The notes under the pieces were generated by a model. It saw nothing but the letters and a program-made list of their open reading frames with translations, made no database searches and was not told the DNA's origin. Shown here in pieces: positions 1 to 7,040 of a stretch of DNA of 37,068 bases; positions within the stretch are counted from its first letter, which is position 1; each line of letters starts with the position of its first letter. The position numbers and the translations under genes were made by a program. The DNA comes from an uncultured Verrucomicrobiales bacterium (GTDB lineage Bacteria > Verrucomicrobiota > Verrucomicrobiia > Limisphaerales > UBA1100). The stretch spans positions 1 through 37,068 of the forward strand of contig CAJWKQ010000007.1 in NCBI GenBank assembly GCA_913041895.1, written 5' to 3'.

Positions 1-533
1 ACCTTGTTCCATTGGTTTGGCTTATAGGCTTTTTGACCGGTTTTGGTGAAGGCAGTTTTGGCTTCATTATCATTGCCACCTTGCAATCCGGGGTAGAGCC
101 AGCCGCGTCTCCCTTCGTCATAAATGCCGCCACTCCACATTCTGTCGGGCTTATTGGGGTCAATTTCCACCTGATAGCCATGTACCCGACCAGCTGGGAA
201 TTTTCTAGTTTTTCCGTTTTCCAGCGTTTTGGTTACTGCCTTGGCATAGGCGTTGGAGCGAATTTGCACTCCTGAGTTTAAACGGTTATCGCACTTATAC
301 TCATACTCCAGAACAAAGTCGCCGTAGTGTTTCTTAGTGCATAGGAAGGAATTCGGTGTCCCTTTGACCGCAGTCCCAACAATTATTCCGTCCTTAATGG
401 TGTATTTTGCGATACCTCCCTTTTGAGTCCAACCAGTAAAATCTTTGCCATTAAAAAGGTTCTTGAAGCCTTTTTCGTCTGCTTGTGCTAGGCAACTGGT
501 AAAGAGTGCCATAAATATTAAAATATGCTTCAT
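1..533 (-). CDS. 3-keto-disaccharide hydrolase (DUF1080) domain protein, 3' part beyond window
   Basis: The minus-strand frame starts at an ATG at 533 and is open to base 1, so only the first 177 residues are visible. It begins with a signal peptide of about 18 residues (MKHILIFMALFTSCLAQA). The mature part starts with GFKNLFNGKDFTGW, followed by IKDGIIVG, GDFVLEYEYK, NSGVQIRS and HGYQVEID, the usual order in the DUF1080 / 3-keto-disaccharide hydrolase beta-sandwich family (PF06439). Family members are exported proteins of Planctomycetes and Verrucomicrobia thought to act on (keto-)sugars. The exact substrate cannot be read here. It is divergent from pseudopilin 1, with 381 nt between the start codons. 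The protein is truncated only by the window edge, not by mutation. Confidence 0.85.
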   Translation of the reverse strand, partial: MKHILIFMALFTSCLAQADEKGFKNLFNGKDFTGWTQKGGIAKYTIKDGIIVGTAVKGTPNSFLCTKKHYGDFVLEYEYKCDNRLNSGVQIRSNAYAKAVTKTLENGKTRKFPAGRVHGYQVEIDPNKPDRMWSGGIYDEGRRGWLYPGLQGGNDNEAKTAFTKTGQKAYKPNQWNK

Positions 534-914
534 CTCTTTAGGCTAATGGGGGTAGCAAGTCTTTTGCAAGAAAGTTTCAAGATCAAACTTATGTGGCGGA
601 TCAGACTCCTTTATGTGATTACATTTCTGCTATTTATATCTATATTTAAGTAATAAACGTTATAGAAATAAATTGTGATTACCAGTGCGTGTTTTTTTGA
701 ATTAATGCTATAAATTTCACGCATACACTTAATCTTCCACCTTACTTTTATAAAAAATAGGACATTATTTGTTTTTAAATGGATCTATTTATAGCTGGCA
801 TGTTTATTGCGGAAGGAAACCAGCGGCGCAAGCCCGACCTGACCGCCTTTGTGCTTTGTGTATTGGAGGCGCACAGCTAATAAACAATTGATATACCCAA
901 AAACGGATAAAAAG
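534..914. other. divergent intergenic region between DUF1080 gene and pseudopilin 1
   Basis: This AT-rich stretch of 381 nt holds no convincing gene. It contains the sigma-54 promoter of pseudopilin 1 (796-810) and its roughly 90-nt leader. Half-sites GCGTG (687-691) and CACGC (718-722) are present but are separated by 26 nt, so the compact 15-bp palindrome of modules 2, 3 and 5 is not formed. ACCCAAAAAC at 895-904 partly matches the ACCCAACAA leader element of those modules. Confidence 0.6.
796..810 (+). promoter_or_regulatory. sigma-54 (-24/-12) promoter of pseudopilin 1
   Basis: TGGCATGTTTATTGC. The GG (797-798) and GC (809-810) dinucleotides are separated by exactly 10 nt, as sigma-54 RNA polymerase requires. 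The predicted transcription start is near 822, giving a leader of about 93 nt before the ATG at 915. Sigma-54 promoters need an ATP-hydrolysing enhancer-binding protein, which is not encoded in this window. Confidence 0.85.
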
Positions 915-1832
915 ATGAAAAAAAATCGAGGATTCACACTAATTGAGCTTCTTGTGGTCATTGCCATTATTGGTATTTTGGCGAGTATGCTATTGCCTAC
1001 CTTGGCAAAGGCTAAAAAGAAAACCAACCGAATGAAGTGTCAGAGTAACATGAAAAATGGAGGAGGAGCAGCCCTGCAGGCTTATGCAACCGAGTATGAA
1101 ACCTTGCCCTGGAATTACGCCGGTTCTGATGACGAATTTAAAGCTCAGGGATTTCGCGACGGTCTTGCGCCATTTCGATTGGGATATTGTTGGGGCGCAG
1201 GTGTTATGCAGGACTCGCTGAGTACGGCAAAGATGTTGGTTTCGCCAACGGATCCCAAGGCTAATTCATTGGCATCTAGGAAGAAAAAAGTGAACACTTC
1301 CGAATACAGTTGGGGGACATGGAATTGGTGGTATAGGACCCAGAGCTATGCAATTTCATTTGGCGGGGACACCCAGAATGGAGATACAGTTCTCATGACC
1401 ACCCGCAACTGGACTGGCGATGGCGGTTCGAACAGGAAGGCCTATATTAAGCAATATGGTGGCCTTAATAACGGCAATAATTGGGCGTTTAATAAGGGCA
1501 CTGTCACATTCGGGCAAATGTGGGGTGAGGCACAGTTCCGCACGAACAATAAGAACAATAAATGGGGCAAGAAATTCGATGTAGTCGCTGCACGTGATTG
1601 GAAATTTGACGGATTTGTTGATCCCACCGATCAACGCTCATGGGTCAAAAAAACCGTTATGAATGGCTTGGATAGGGGCCAAGGGACTGTTTTGAAGGCT
1701 GATGGTTCCACCGTTCAGGTGAATGGTAATTCTGATTTTGCGGCAATTATGAAGGCCCATAAGGACGCCACTGGGGGTGAAGCCAGTACGCCTCATAATC
1801 TGACCTTTATGAGGCCTTATCAGGATAATTAG
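915..1832 (+). CDS. pseudopilin 1 (type II secretion/type IV pilus-like, prepilin N-terminal domain)
   Basis: A 305-aa prepilin-like protein. The leader MKKNRG is followed by [20 protein letters not shown], the type III signal cut and N-methylated by prepilin peptidase, with E5 of the mature protein present. The start at 915 puts a 6-residue leader before the cut; the frame is open back to 849, but that would spoil the signal. The body has landmarks shared by all five paralogues: SPTDP, then QSYAI..GGD..NGD..L..TRN..GD, and near the end GLDRGQG followed by ADG, similar in place to the H-X9-DG C-terminal motif of PVC pseudopilins. The central part is rich in W, N and G and diverges strongly from its paralogues. 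It has its own sigma-54 promoter and terminator. The role is probably a surface or periplasmic pseudopilus subunit; the assembly machinery is not here. Confidence 0.9.
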   Translation: MKKNRGFTLIELLVVIAIIGILASMLLPTLAKAKKKTNRMKCQSNMKNGGGAALQAYATEYETLPWNYAGSDDEFKAQGFRDGLAPFRLGYCWGAGVMQDSLSTAKMLVSPTDPKANSLASRKKKVNTSEYSWGTWNWWYRTQSYAISFGGDTQNGDTVLMTTRNWTGDGGSNRKAYIKQYGGLNNGNNWAFNKGTVTFGQMWGEAQFRTNNKNNKWGKKFDVVAARDWKFDGFVDPTDQRSWVKKTVMNGLDRGQGTVLKADGSTVQVNGNSDFAAIMKAHKDATGGEASTPHNLTFMRPYQDN

Positions 1833-1852
1833 GTTTTAATTCAATCGACCTG

Positions 1853-1881
1853 AAAGCCCGCCCTTAAGGGCGGGCTTTTTT
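1853..1881 (+). terminator. rho-independent terminator of pseudopilin 1
   Basis: AAAGCCCGCCC and GGGCGGGCTTT arms around a TTAA loop are followed by a T run. It lies 20 nt after the pseudopilin 1 stop codon. Confidence 0.9.
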
Positions 1882-1906
1882 CTTTTACTTAAACTTAAAA
1901 TAAAAA

Positions 1907-1938
1907 AAACTCCGTAGCATACTACTACTCCGGAGTTT
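1907..1938 (-). terminator. rho-independent terminator of micro-lipoprotein A
   Basis: Read on the minus strand, AAACTCCG and CGGAGTTT arms flank a 16-nt loop and are followed by a run of T. It lies just beyond the stop codon of the minus-strand gene at 1959-2120. Confidence 0.75.
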
Positions 1939-1958
1939 ATTTAATTGGATTTAGATAT

Positions 1959-2120
1959 TTATTCCTTGGCAGGGCCATCGCCTCCCTCAGGCTCTTCTTC
2001 AGATTCTTCTTCTGCGGCCTCAGGTGGATCTTCGGCTGGCGGCTCTGCGCAGCCGACAAATTGAAAGGCCCCCGCCAAAGCGAAGGTAGAGACAACAATA
2101 GTTTGGGCTAGCTTCTTCAT
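1959..2120 (-). CDS. acidic micro-lipoprotein A
   Basis: A 53-aa reading frame, MKKLAQTIVVSTFALAG... It has a basic start, a hydrophobic segment and a lipobox FVGC, so lipid attachment is predicted at Cys24. The mature tail of about 30 residues is almost only E, P, A, G and D, with no aromatic residue. This is the same plan as the genes at 3801-3983 and 6676-6834. It is read outward from the region that also drives pseudopilin 2 and has its own terminator. No family is recognised. It is probably a membrane-anchored periplasmic or surface peptide; whether it contacts the pilin, binds cations or acts otherwise is unknown. Repetition of the same gene plan in the same place three times is the main reason to accept it as real. 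Confidence 0.75.
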   Translation of the reverse strand: MKKLAQTIVVSTFALAGAFQFVGCAEPPAEDPPEAAEEESEEEPEGGDGPAKE

Positions 2121-2198
2121 AAAGGGGCGGATTTATAGGGTAAGGAAATGTTCAGTTCCAGAATAAATCACACCAAAGGCCCGGTATTTGAGCCTCAC

Positions 2199-2214
2199 CT
2201 CACATTTGTGTGAG
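2199..2214. promoter_or_regulatory. inverted repeat, candidate operator upstream of pseudopilin 2
   Basis: CTCACATTTGTGTGAG: two perfect 6-bp arms around TTTG. It lies between micro-lipoprotein A and the 15-bp palindrome at 2238-2252, and could be a second protein-binding site. No counterpart was seen in the other modules. Confidence 0.4.
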
Positions 2215-2237
2215 ATAAGTCAAAATTTATTAAAATA

Positions 2238-2252
2238 GCGTGATTTCCACGC
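2238..2252. promoter_or_regulatory. 15-bp palindrome, candidate enhancer-binding site (module 2)
   Basis: GCGTGATTTCCACGC. It matches the pattern GYGTGA-N3-YYACGC also found at 4116-4130 and 6973-6987. Its centre is about 128 nt before the predicted sigma-54 transcription start, within the range used by enhancer-binding proteins, and 125 nt from the micro-lipoprotein A start codon. Confidence 0.55.
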
Positions 2253-2346
2253 GTAAAATTCAATTATGCAGAGTCTAAACCAACGGGTGTTAGCATAACA
2301 TTGCACATTTCTAAGAATATTTTTTATCATTATTTTATGTCACATA

Positions 2347-2362
2347 TGGCATGAATCCTGCA
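2347..2362 (+). promoter_or_regulatory. sigma-54 (-24/-12) promoter of pseudopilin 2
   Basis: TGGCATGAATCCTGCA, with GG (2348-2349) and GC (2360-2361) exactly 10 nt apart. The predicted start is near 2373. The leader contains ACCCAACAAC at 2424-2433, shared with modules 3 and 5. Confidence 0.85.
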
Positions 2363-2444
2363 AAAAAGGCTCAAACTTGGATTGAATGTGTCCTGTGGCA
2401 GAAATCTGTTTATTGGATTCGAAACCCAACAACCCATAATAAAA

Positions 2445-3443
2445 ATGAAGAAAATAACCAATATTCTAAAAAATAGAGCATTTACTCTCATAGAGCTTTT
2501 GGTCGTGATTGCCATTATAGGCATTCTAGCCAGCATGCTGCTTCCTACTTTGGCAAAGGCTAAAAAGAAAGCCAATCGCCTGAAATGTACCGCTAACCTC
2601 GGATCAATTGCTAAGGCCGTTGAGAACGTTGGAGGTGAGTACAATGGGCGCAACATGTGGACCATGACCCCAGAAGAGGGCAATTTCCATTATCGCGTTA
2701 ATAACGGTGGAGGTAGTGGTGCCTGGCGCGGAGATTGGACTTGGGGCATGGATCCCTACCACTGGCACACTGCCAGTCACGTAATGACTGACACTCTCGA
2801 TAGTGCCAAGTCATTTTACTCGCCTACCGACCCTCGCACCCAGCGTGATAATGACCAACAGGTGAGAGAAGGTGGAAGATGGGGCTGGACTAATGGGTTA
2901 AACGCCAATGACCCGAACTTCAACAAGAACTCTGGGTTTCGTCATAAGTCTTTGGACCGTGGTCAAAGCTACGCTATCTGCCTAGGAGCCGATCCTTTGC
3001 AGGGTGACAGCCTTCTTGCATTAACCCGCAACGTGGGTGGAGATGACAGCGACAATTCCAGTTACAGGACCAGTGGCGGCTATGGTGGCTACACTGGTTG
3101 GAATCGCGGTTTCCGTCGTTACTGGGGTAATGACAGACGCCTATGCGTAAATATGCATAATCAAGGCGGCAATCCCTTTAATACGTCGAACAACACTTAC
3201 AGTACCGCCAACAACGGCGGAGCACGCCCATGGATTGGTGCGGATGCTCCTGGCAGTTACAAATACTATAACTGCACTGGCTTGGATGCCGATCAGGGTA
3301 ATCTCGTCACTTCTGATGGTGCAGCTCGTATGGCTGATACTGCTGGGTTGCATGAAGCATTGGATAAGCACGGTAAAGGATTCGATAAGGGTCTTTCCAA
3401 TCGTGATCCCAACTTCAATACCATGCGCATGAGAACCAATTAA
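2445..3443 (+). CDS. pseudopilin 2 (prepilin N-terminal domain), Ala at the cleavage site
   Basis: A 332-aa paralogue of pseudopilins 1, 3, 4 and 5. The leader is longer ([12 protein letters not shown], 12 residues) and ends in Ala instead of the usual Gly before [20 protein letters not shown]. Prepilin peptidases strongly prefer Gly at -1, and Ala is tolerated less well, so processing may be slower. The body has [25 protein letters not shown] and the C-terminal GLDADQG followed by SDG. The middle is Gly/Asn/Trp-rich and not alignable by eye with the others. ATG 2445 was preferred over the upstream in-frame start at 2382 because it places the prepilin leader at the N-terminus, and 2382 lies right after the -12 element. 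A terminator follows the stop. Confidence 0.88.
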   Translation: MKKITNILKNRAFTLIELLVVIAIIGILASMLLPTLAKAKKKANRLKCTANLGSIAKAVENVGGEYNGRNMWTMTPEEGNFHYRVNNGGGSGAWRGDWTWGMDPYHWHTASHVMTDTLDSAKSFYSPTDPRTQRDNDQQVREGGRWGWTNGLNANDPNFNKNSGFRHKSLDRGQSYAICLGADPLQGDSLLALTRNVGGDDSDNSSYRTSGGYGGYTGWNRGFRRYWGNDRRLCVNMHNQGGNPFNTSNNTYSTANNGGARPWIGADAPGSYKYYNCTGLDADQGNLVTSDGAARMADTAGLHEALDKHGKGFDKGLSNRDPNFNTMRMRTN

Positions 3444-3464
3444 TCTGGTTGCTATATATGCAAC

Positions 3465-3495
3465 AAAGCCCCCCTGTTTTAAGGGGGGCTTTTTT
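3465..3495 (+). terminator. rho-independent terminator of pseudopilin 2
   Basis: AAAGCCCCCC and GGGGGGCTTTTTT arms are separated by an 8-nt loop, about 20 nt after the stop codon. Confidence 0.9.
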
Positions 3496-3586
3496 AGTGT
3501 CTTGGGCTTTGGGGATGCTCTGGCCAGTTAAAACTTGCCATGAGGATCACCAGCCATAGAGTTGGCGGCCTTTCTGACCCGAAAAT

Positions 3587-3673
3587 GCCCACGTGGCGGA
3601 ATTGGCAGACGCGCTAGATTCAGGTTCTAGTCCCAGCAATGGGGTACAGGTTCAACTCCTGTCGTGGGCACCA
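3587..3673 (+). tRNA. tRNA-Leu (anticodon CAG)
   Basis: Class II tRNA of 87 nt. The acceptor GCCCACG pairs with CGTGGGC, the discriminator is A and the CCA end is encoded. The anticodon stem-loop reads CTAGA-TTCAGGT-TCTAG, giving anticodon CAG (codon CUG). A long variable arm and a T loop GGTTCAACTCC follow, as expected of tRNA-Leu. It stands alone between pseudopilin 2 and micro-lipoprotein B. Confidence 0.95.
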
Positions 3674-3724
3674 CTTTACCTTTACCCTTCGTTGTTTTTT
3701 TAGCGTCTGATCGGCTCTAAAAAG

Positions 3725-3750
3725 AAAAAAACGCCCGCAAATGCGGACGT
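3725..3750 (-). terminator. rho-independent terminator of micro-lipoprotein B
   Basis: On the minus strand, ACGTCCGCA and TGCGGGCGT arms (one G-T pair) are followed by TTTTTTT. It lies 50 nt after the stop of the gene at 3801-3983. Confidence 0.75.
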
Positions 3751-3800
3751 TCGTGTATTTGATTCTTCTGTGGTCAGATTAAAATCTGGTTGGAGCTGAA

Positions 3801-3983
3801 TTATTCTTCGGATCCACCATCGCCGCCATCACCACCACCATCGAGGCTCTCCTCTTCTGCGGGTTCGGCACCGACGTCGTCACCGCCGCCTTCAGGGCCT
3901 TCTTCAATAGGAGCTGAGCCGCCGCAACCGACAAAAGAAGTGGCCAGAGCAACCGATGCAAACATTACAATTAATTTCTTCAT
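3801..3983 (-). CDS. acidic micro-lipoprotein B
   Basis: A 60-aa protein, MKKLIVMFASVALATSFVGC..., with a clear lipoprotein signal and lipobox FVGC (lipid at Cys20). The mature tail of 41 residues is made of G, E, D, P and A (stretches such as GGGDDVG and GGGDGGDGG), strongly acidic, with no aromatic residue and no Lys or Arg. It is the second of three paralogues by plan (see 1959-2120 and 6676-6834) and is divergent from pseudopilin 3. A TATAAT at 3992-3997 (minus strand) sits only 9 nt from the ATG, so its mRNA may be leaderless or nearly so. No family is recognised; the function is unknown. Overlapping frames on both strands here are shadows caused by the repetitive Gly/Glu codons. Confidence 0.8.
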   Translation of the reverse strand: MKKLIVMFASVALATSFVGCGGSAPIEEGPEGGGDDVGAEPAEEESLDGGGDGGDGGSEE

Positions 3984-4115
3984 AATCTTGTATTATACTG
4001 GGTTTTGCGCGGCTTGGCCGCACTGGATTGCGGCGCATCAAAAACTACACCGATTGATTACTCAAGATTAAAAAAGCCGTCATAAAGTTGAGTTAACAAA
4101 ATTAGTGTCATAAAT

Positions 4116-4130
4116 GTGTGAATATTACGC
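4116..4130. promoter_or_regulatory. 15-bp palindrome, candidate enhancer-binding site (module 3)
   Basis: GTGTGAATATTACGC, matching the pattern GYGTGA-N3-YYACGC. It is the weakest of the three copies. Its centre is about 168 nt before the predicted sigma-54 start. Confidence 0.45.
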
Positions 4131-4264
4131 AAAAGAGAGTAATTATTGTTATTGGAAAATATAATTTAAAATCTAATTCCTTCATTTTTAGCCTAAAAAA
4201 AAGAAAAAATCCTAATTTTATAGATTTTTTTCAAAGTAAACCGATTTTTTTTCAAAAAAAAGGT

Positions 4265-4279
4265 TGGCATAAGAAATGC
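4265..4279 (+). promoter_or_regulatory. sigma-54 (-24/-12) promoter of pseudopilin 3
   Basis: TGGCATAAGAAATGC with GG (4266-4267) and GC (4278-4279) separated by 10 nt. The predicted start is near 4291. The upstream flank is rich in A and T tracts, which would favour DNA bending. Confidence 0.82.
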
Positions 4280-4367
4280 GAAAGGGTGCCAGAGAGTGCA
4301 CTAGTTGATTAACCCAACCTGGATGCTCACCCAACAATAAAAAATAACTCCTAAAAGGATACATCCA

Positions 4368-5333
4368 ATGAAAAAATCTCAAAAAGGATTCACGCTTATT
4401 GAGCTTTTGGTTGTGATTGCCATTATTGGCATTCTAGCCAGCATGCTCCTACCTACATTGGCCAAGGCCAAAAAGAAAACCAACCGCCTGAAATGCTCCA
4501 GCCAGCTCGGGAATGTCACCAAGGCATTTACTACTGCAGCTGATGAATATGAAGGCATGATGCCTTGGCAGATGACTGTCGAGGAAGGCAATTCAGCTTA
4601 TCGCGTTTTTGCAGGTGGAAATAATTCTAATCCACGCAATACACGTAATGGTAACTGGGGCTGGGCTCGCTTCATCCAGTATGCTTGGTACTTGGGCCCC
4701 ATCATGGACAGCATTGAGAGCGCCAAAGGCCTTCTTTCTCCCTCCGATCCTGCCATGGCACGTAATAACGCCATTCAGGTAGCTGAAACAGATGCCGGCG
4801 GCGGTAATGGTTGGGGTGTAAGAAACCGCGGCGGTCGTAATGACAGCCACTTTAACCATCGTGCAGTTAGCTACGGCCTTTGCATGGGCGGTGACACTCT
4901 GCTCAGTGATTCCATCGTGGGTATCACCCGTAACGTGGACGGCGATGCCCGTCACAAGAACGGTAAAGAAACCAACGATCTAGGTCTTGGAAAAGATCAG
5001 AACAACAATGGTTACAGGTTCAATGGTCAGTACTTCTCCGGTGCTACACAGAGCCGCCAATGGCTTGGTAGCCGTGCCCATATGGGATTGCACCTCTCTC
5101 ACGCTAGCTCAGGTAAATGGGCTGATCCGGTCACAACTGCAACTCAGCAGTATGGCAAACGGTACCTCATGAGCGGTTTGGATGCCGATCAGGGTAATGT
5201 GTCTCTGTCTGATGGCAGTGTGAAGATGGCTTCCAGCGCAGATCTGGCTGCTATTATTCAAGCACACGGTGCTGCTAAAGGTGGCAACCTGACTTATCAG
5301 ACTACTGCGGTTCTACGGCCCAATACTCGCTAG
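4368..5333 (+). CDS. pseudopilin 3 (prepilin N-terminal domain)
   Basis: A 321-aa paralogue. The leader MKKSQKG is followed by [20 protein letters not shown] and then [14 protein letters not shown]. The body carries LLSPSDP, SYGLCMGGD..LSDSIVGITRN..GD and the C-terminal GLDADQG followed by SDG. The start is well placed: AAGGA at 4355-4359 lies 8 nt before the ATG. The segment just before the start is nearly the same as that of pseudopilin 4, and the first 45 codons are highly similar across all five genes. It is probably exported and built into a pseudopilus-like structure; the partner machinery is not in the window. Confidence 0.92.
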   Translation: MKKSQKGFTLIELLVVIAIIGILASMLLPTLAKAKKKTNRLKCSSQLGNVTKAFTTAADEYEGMMPWQMTVEEGNSAYRVFAGGNNSNPRNTRNGNWGWARFIQYAWYLGPIMDSIESAKGLLSPSDPAMARNNAIQVAETDAGGGNGWGVRNRGGRNDSHFNHRAVSYGLCMGGDTLLSDSIVGITRNVDGDARHKNGKETNDLGLGKDQNNNGYRFNGQYFSGATQSRQWLGSRAHMGLHLSHASSGKWADPVTTATQQYGKRYLMSGLDADQGNVSLSDGSVKMASSADLAAIIQAHGAAKGGNLTYQTTAVLRPNTR

Positions 5334-5367
5334 TTCCAATAATCGGATAAACAGCTTGAAAAATCAC

Positions 5368-5396
5368 AAAGCGCCCCTCGATAGGGGCGCTTTTTT
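5368..5396 (+). terminator. rho-independent terminator of pseudopilin 3
   Basis: AAAGCGCCCC and GGGGCGCTTTTTT arms around TCGATA, about 35 nt after the stop codon. Confidence 0.9.
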
Positions 5397-5484
5397 GTGC
5401 GTAAATTTTGCTCAGAATGTGTGTTTTTCCCAAAACCAAACGAGTGTATTTAATGATTTCAATTGTTTCAGGCCTGTTTCACAA

Positions 5485-5500
5485 TGGCACGGTTCCTGCA
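5485..5500 (+). promoter_or_regulatory. sigma-54 (-24/-12) promoter of pseudopilin 4
   Basis: TGGCACGGTTCCTGCA, the closest of the five to the consensus. GG (5486-5487) and GC (5498-5499) are 10 nt apart. The predicted start is near 5511. Only about 90 nt separate it from the preceding terminator. No compact palindrome and no divergent lipoprotein gene are present in this module. Confidence 0.88.
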
Positions 5501-5565
5501 GGTGGCAGTAGCGAGGTTGTGTATGCCTCTCGCAGGACAAAAAAGCTCCAAAAAGGATATCTCAA

Positions 5566-6564
5566 ATGAAAAAGACACAAAAAGGATTCACGTTAATCGA
5601 ACTGCTGGTGGTTATCGCCATCATTGGCATCTTGGCCAGCATGCTTCTACCCACATTGGCCAAGGCCAAGAAGAAAGCCAATCGACTCAAATGCTCCTCA
5701 GGTGTTGGTCAAATGGCAAAAGCATTTACCGGTTCAGCAACTGATCAGGACAGTTATTTCCAGTGGGAAATGACCCCCGAAGACTTGAATGTGGTTGCTG
5801 ATGATGCGAATGACGAACTGGGCATCGTTTCGCAACGTATGATCAATGCTGGGACGCATAGTGGCCCCAGAGCTTCCCATTCCTATTCTTGGGGCATGTT
5901 CGTGCATATCGAGTATCTTTGGGTAAACCCGAATGTGCGCAACTCACTTAATTCCTCGAAGATTCTCTGTTCTCCGAGCGACCCCAAGACCAAGCGTTAT
6001 AACGACAGGGATTGGAAAGGCGGAAAATTGAGTAACGGCACCTGGTGTGCCAAGAAGATGCGTACCCGTTACAAGGTCGATACCAGTGCTCAAAGCTATT
6101 GCATACATCCCGGCGGCGACAGTCAGGCTGGTGACAAGATTCTGGTAACCACCCATAATATCTTGGGAGACACCTCCCTGGCCGGTTATAATGCCAATGC
6201 CTCCTTTTTGGTGTCGAACCAGAGGCGGAAAATGTATGATCAGGGGATTTGGCTGAGTGCTTCGCAGTTGAATGCAAAGAGATCAGACGGTCTCGAATAT
6301 GTGAGCTTTGTTGGGGTTGGTACCCCGGGTAAATGGACACGTACTAGAAACACTAGAGGTGCAAAGAATACCTATGACATTAGGAGAAACCGTGCAATGT
6401 CCGGATTGGATGAAAGCCAAGGGCAGGTGGCCACATCCGATGGAGCTACTGTGATGACTGATAACGCCGGATTGAAGTCGGCTGTGAAAAAACACGCAGA
6501 GTCAACCGGGGTGAATATGGAGAGCTCCGAGGTATTAATGACCTCCAGCTGCCATAAAAGATAG
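5566..6564 (+). CDS. pseudopilin 4 (prepilin N-terminal domain)
   Basis: A 332-aa paralogue. The leader MKKTQKG is followed by [20 protein letters not shown]. Shared landmarks are LCSPSDP, QSYCIHPGGD..AGDKILVTTHN..GD and the C-terminal GLDESQG followed by SDG. AAGGA at 5553-5557, 8 nt before the ATG, supports the start. The body differs from the others by more charged and Tyr-rich segments (for example RRKMYDQGIW). This is the only module without a divergent micro-lipoprotein, palindrome or ACCCAACAA element, so it may be a later duplicate that kept only the core promoter. Confidence 0.92.
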   Translation: MKKTQKGFTLIELLVVIAIIGILASMLLPTLAKAKKKANRLKCSSGVGQMAKAFTGSATDQDSYFQWEMTPEDLNVVADDANDELGIVSQRMINAGTHSGPRASHSYSWGMFVHIEYLWVNPNVRNSLNSSKILCSPSDPKTKRYNDRDWKGGKLSNGTWCAKKMRTRYKVDTSAQSYCIHPGGDSQAGDKILVTTHNILGDTSLAGYNANASFLVSNQRRKMYDQGIWLSASQLNAKRSDGLEYVSFVGVGTPGKWTRTRNTRGAKNTYDIRRNRAMSGLDESQGQVATSDGATVMTDNAGLKSAVKKHAESTGVNMESSEVLMTSSCHKR

Positions 6565-6615
6565 TTCCAGAAAACCTAGCAGCAAGGATTTGCTGAGTGG
6601 AGCGAGTTCAAAAGA

Positions 6616-6645
6616 AAACCGGGTGCATTTGCACCCGGTTTTTTT
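6616..6645. terminator. bidirectional terminator between pseudopilin 4 and micro-lipoprotein C
   Basis: AAACCGGGTGC and GCACCCGGTTT arms around ATTT, with a T run on the plus strand and TTTTCTTTT on the minus strand. It can serve both convergent genes. Confidence 0.9.
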
Positions 6646-6675
6646 GTTTATTTAAATTTCTTTTTTTCCTGATTC

Positions 6676-6834
6676 TTATTCGCCATCCCCTTCCAATCCA
6701 GCATCTTCTTCTTCCTCAGGCTCTGCTTCCATGGATGGCTCCTCTGTGTTTTGGGATTCCGCCGGGGCACAGGCGATGAAGTTCACCATGCAGAGAGCCA
6801 ATGCGGCAAATAGAGTTAAAAGTTTAATTTTCAT
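6676..6834 (-). CDS. acidic micro-lipoprotein C
   Basis: A 52-aa protein, MKIKLLTLFAALALCMVNFIAC..., with a lipoprotein signal and lipobox FIAC (lipid at Cys22). The 31-residue mature tail is dominated by E, P, A, D and G and again lacks aromatic and basic residues. It is the third member of the set with 1959-2120 and 3801-3983, divergent from pseudopilin 5, and convergent with pseudopilin 4, sharing the terminator at 6616-6645. The function is unknown. Confidence 0.75.
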   Translation of the reverse strand: MKIKLLTLFAALALCMVNFIACAPAESQNTEEPSMEAEPEEEEDAGLEGDGE

Positions 6835-6972
6835 TAATTTCACCAATTTTTTAGTTTTTATCTATTTTAGTTAAAATTAGCCGTGTGAGCTAAATATGTT
6901 TATATGAGACCATGTTTTTTGAGTAAGATAAAGGCTTTTACTAAATCAGAAGTGATTGTGTTCAATTTTTAC

Positions 6973-6987
6973 GCGTGAGATTCACGC
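6973..6987. promoter_or_regulatory. 15-bp palindrome, candidate enhancer-binding site (module 5)
   Basis: GCGTGAGATTCACGC: perfect 6-bp arms GCGTGA and TCACGC around GAT. It is the best copy of the motif at 2238-2252 and 4116-4130. Its centre is about 118 nt before the predicted sigma-54 start. Confidence 0.6.
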
Positions 6988-7040
6988 TTGTTTGCGCATA
7001 TTTTCCTTAAAAACAGCGTTAAAACGGAGGTTGATACTAA

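Larger units (their letters stand above)
3444..3800. other. intergenic region after pseudopilin 2 carrying a tRNA gene
   Basis: Apart from the terminator of pseudopilin 2, the tRNA-Leu gene and the minus-strand terminator at 3725-3750, I see nothing else in this stretch. Confidence 0.6.
3984..4367. other. divergent regulatory region between micro-lipoprotein B and pseudopilin 3
   Basis: A very AT-rich 384 nt without a credible gene (a small frame at 4118-4312 spans the promoter and has no recognisable content). It holds the TATAAT of micro-lipoprotein B, a GCGGC-TTG-GCCGC inverted repeat at 4009-4021, the 15-bp palindrome, a GTGTCATAAA word at 4105-4114, the sigma-54 promoter and a leader with ACCCAACAAT at 4329-4338. 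Confidence 0.6.

Noticed and set aside
785-1027. Minus-strand open frame over the start of pseudopilin 1, with similar ones at 2330-2683, 4379-4591 and 7178-7417
   Set aside because: All are antisense images of the same conserved prepilin N-terminal codons. They recur only because the plus-strand genes are paralogues and have no own start signals.
3587-3673. tRNA-Leu as an integration site for a mobile island carrying the pilin array
   Set aside because: No repeated tRNA 3' end was noticed and there is no integrase or transposase. The array extends on both sides of the tRNA.
4118-4312. 64-aa plus-strand frame upstream of pseudopilin 3
   Set aside because: It is composed of AT-rich low-complexity codons, spans the sigma-54 promoter and has no ribosome-binding site or recognisable content.
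5948-6340. 130-aa minus-strand frame within pseudopilin 4
   Set aside because: It is antisense to a clear gene and its translation has no family pattern.
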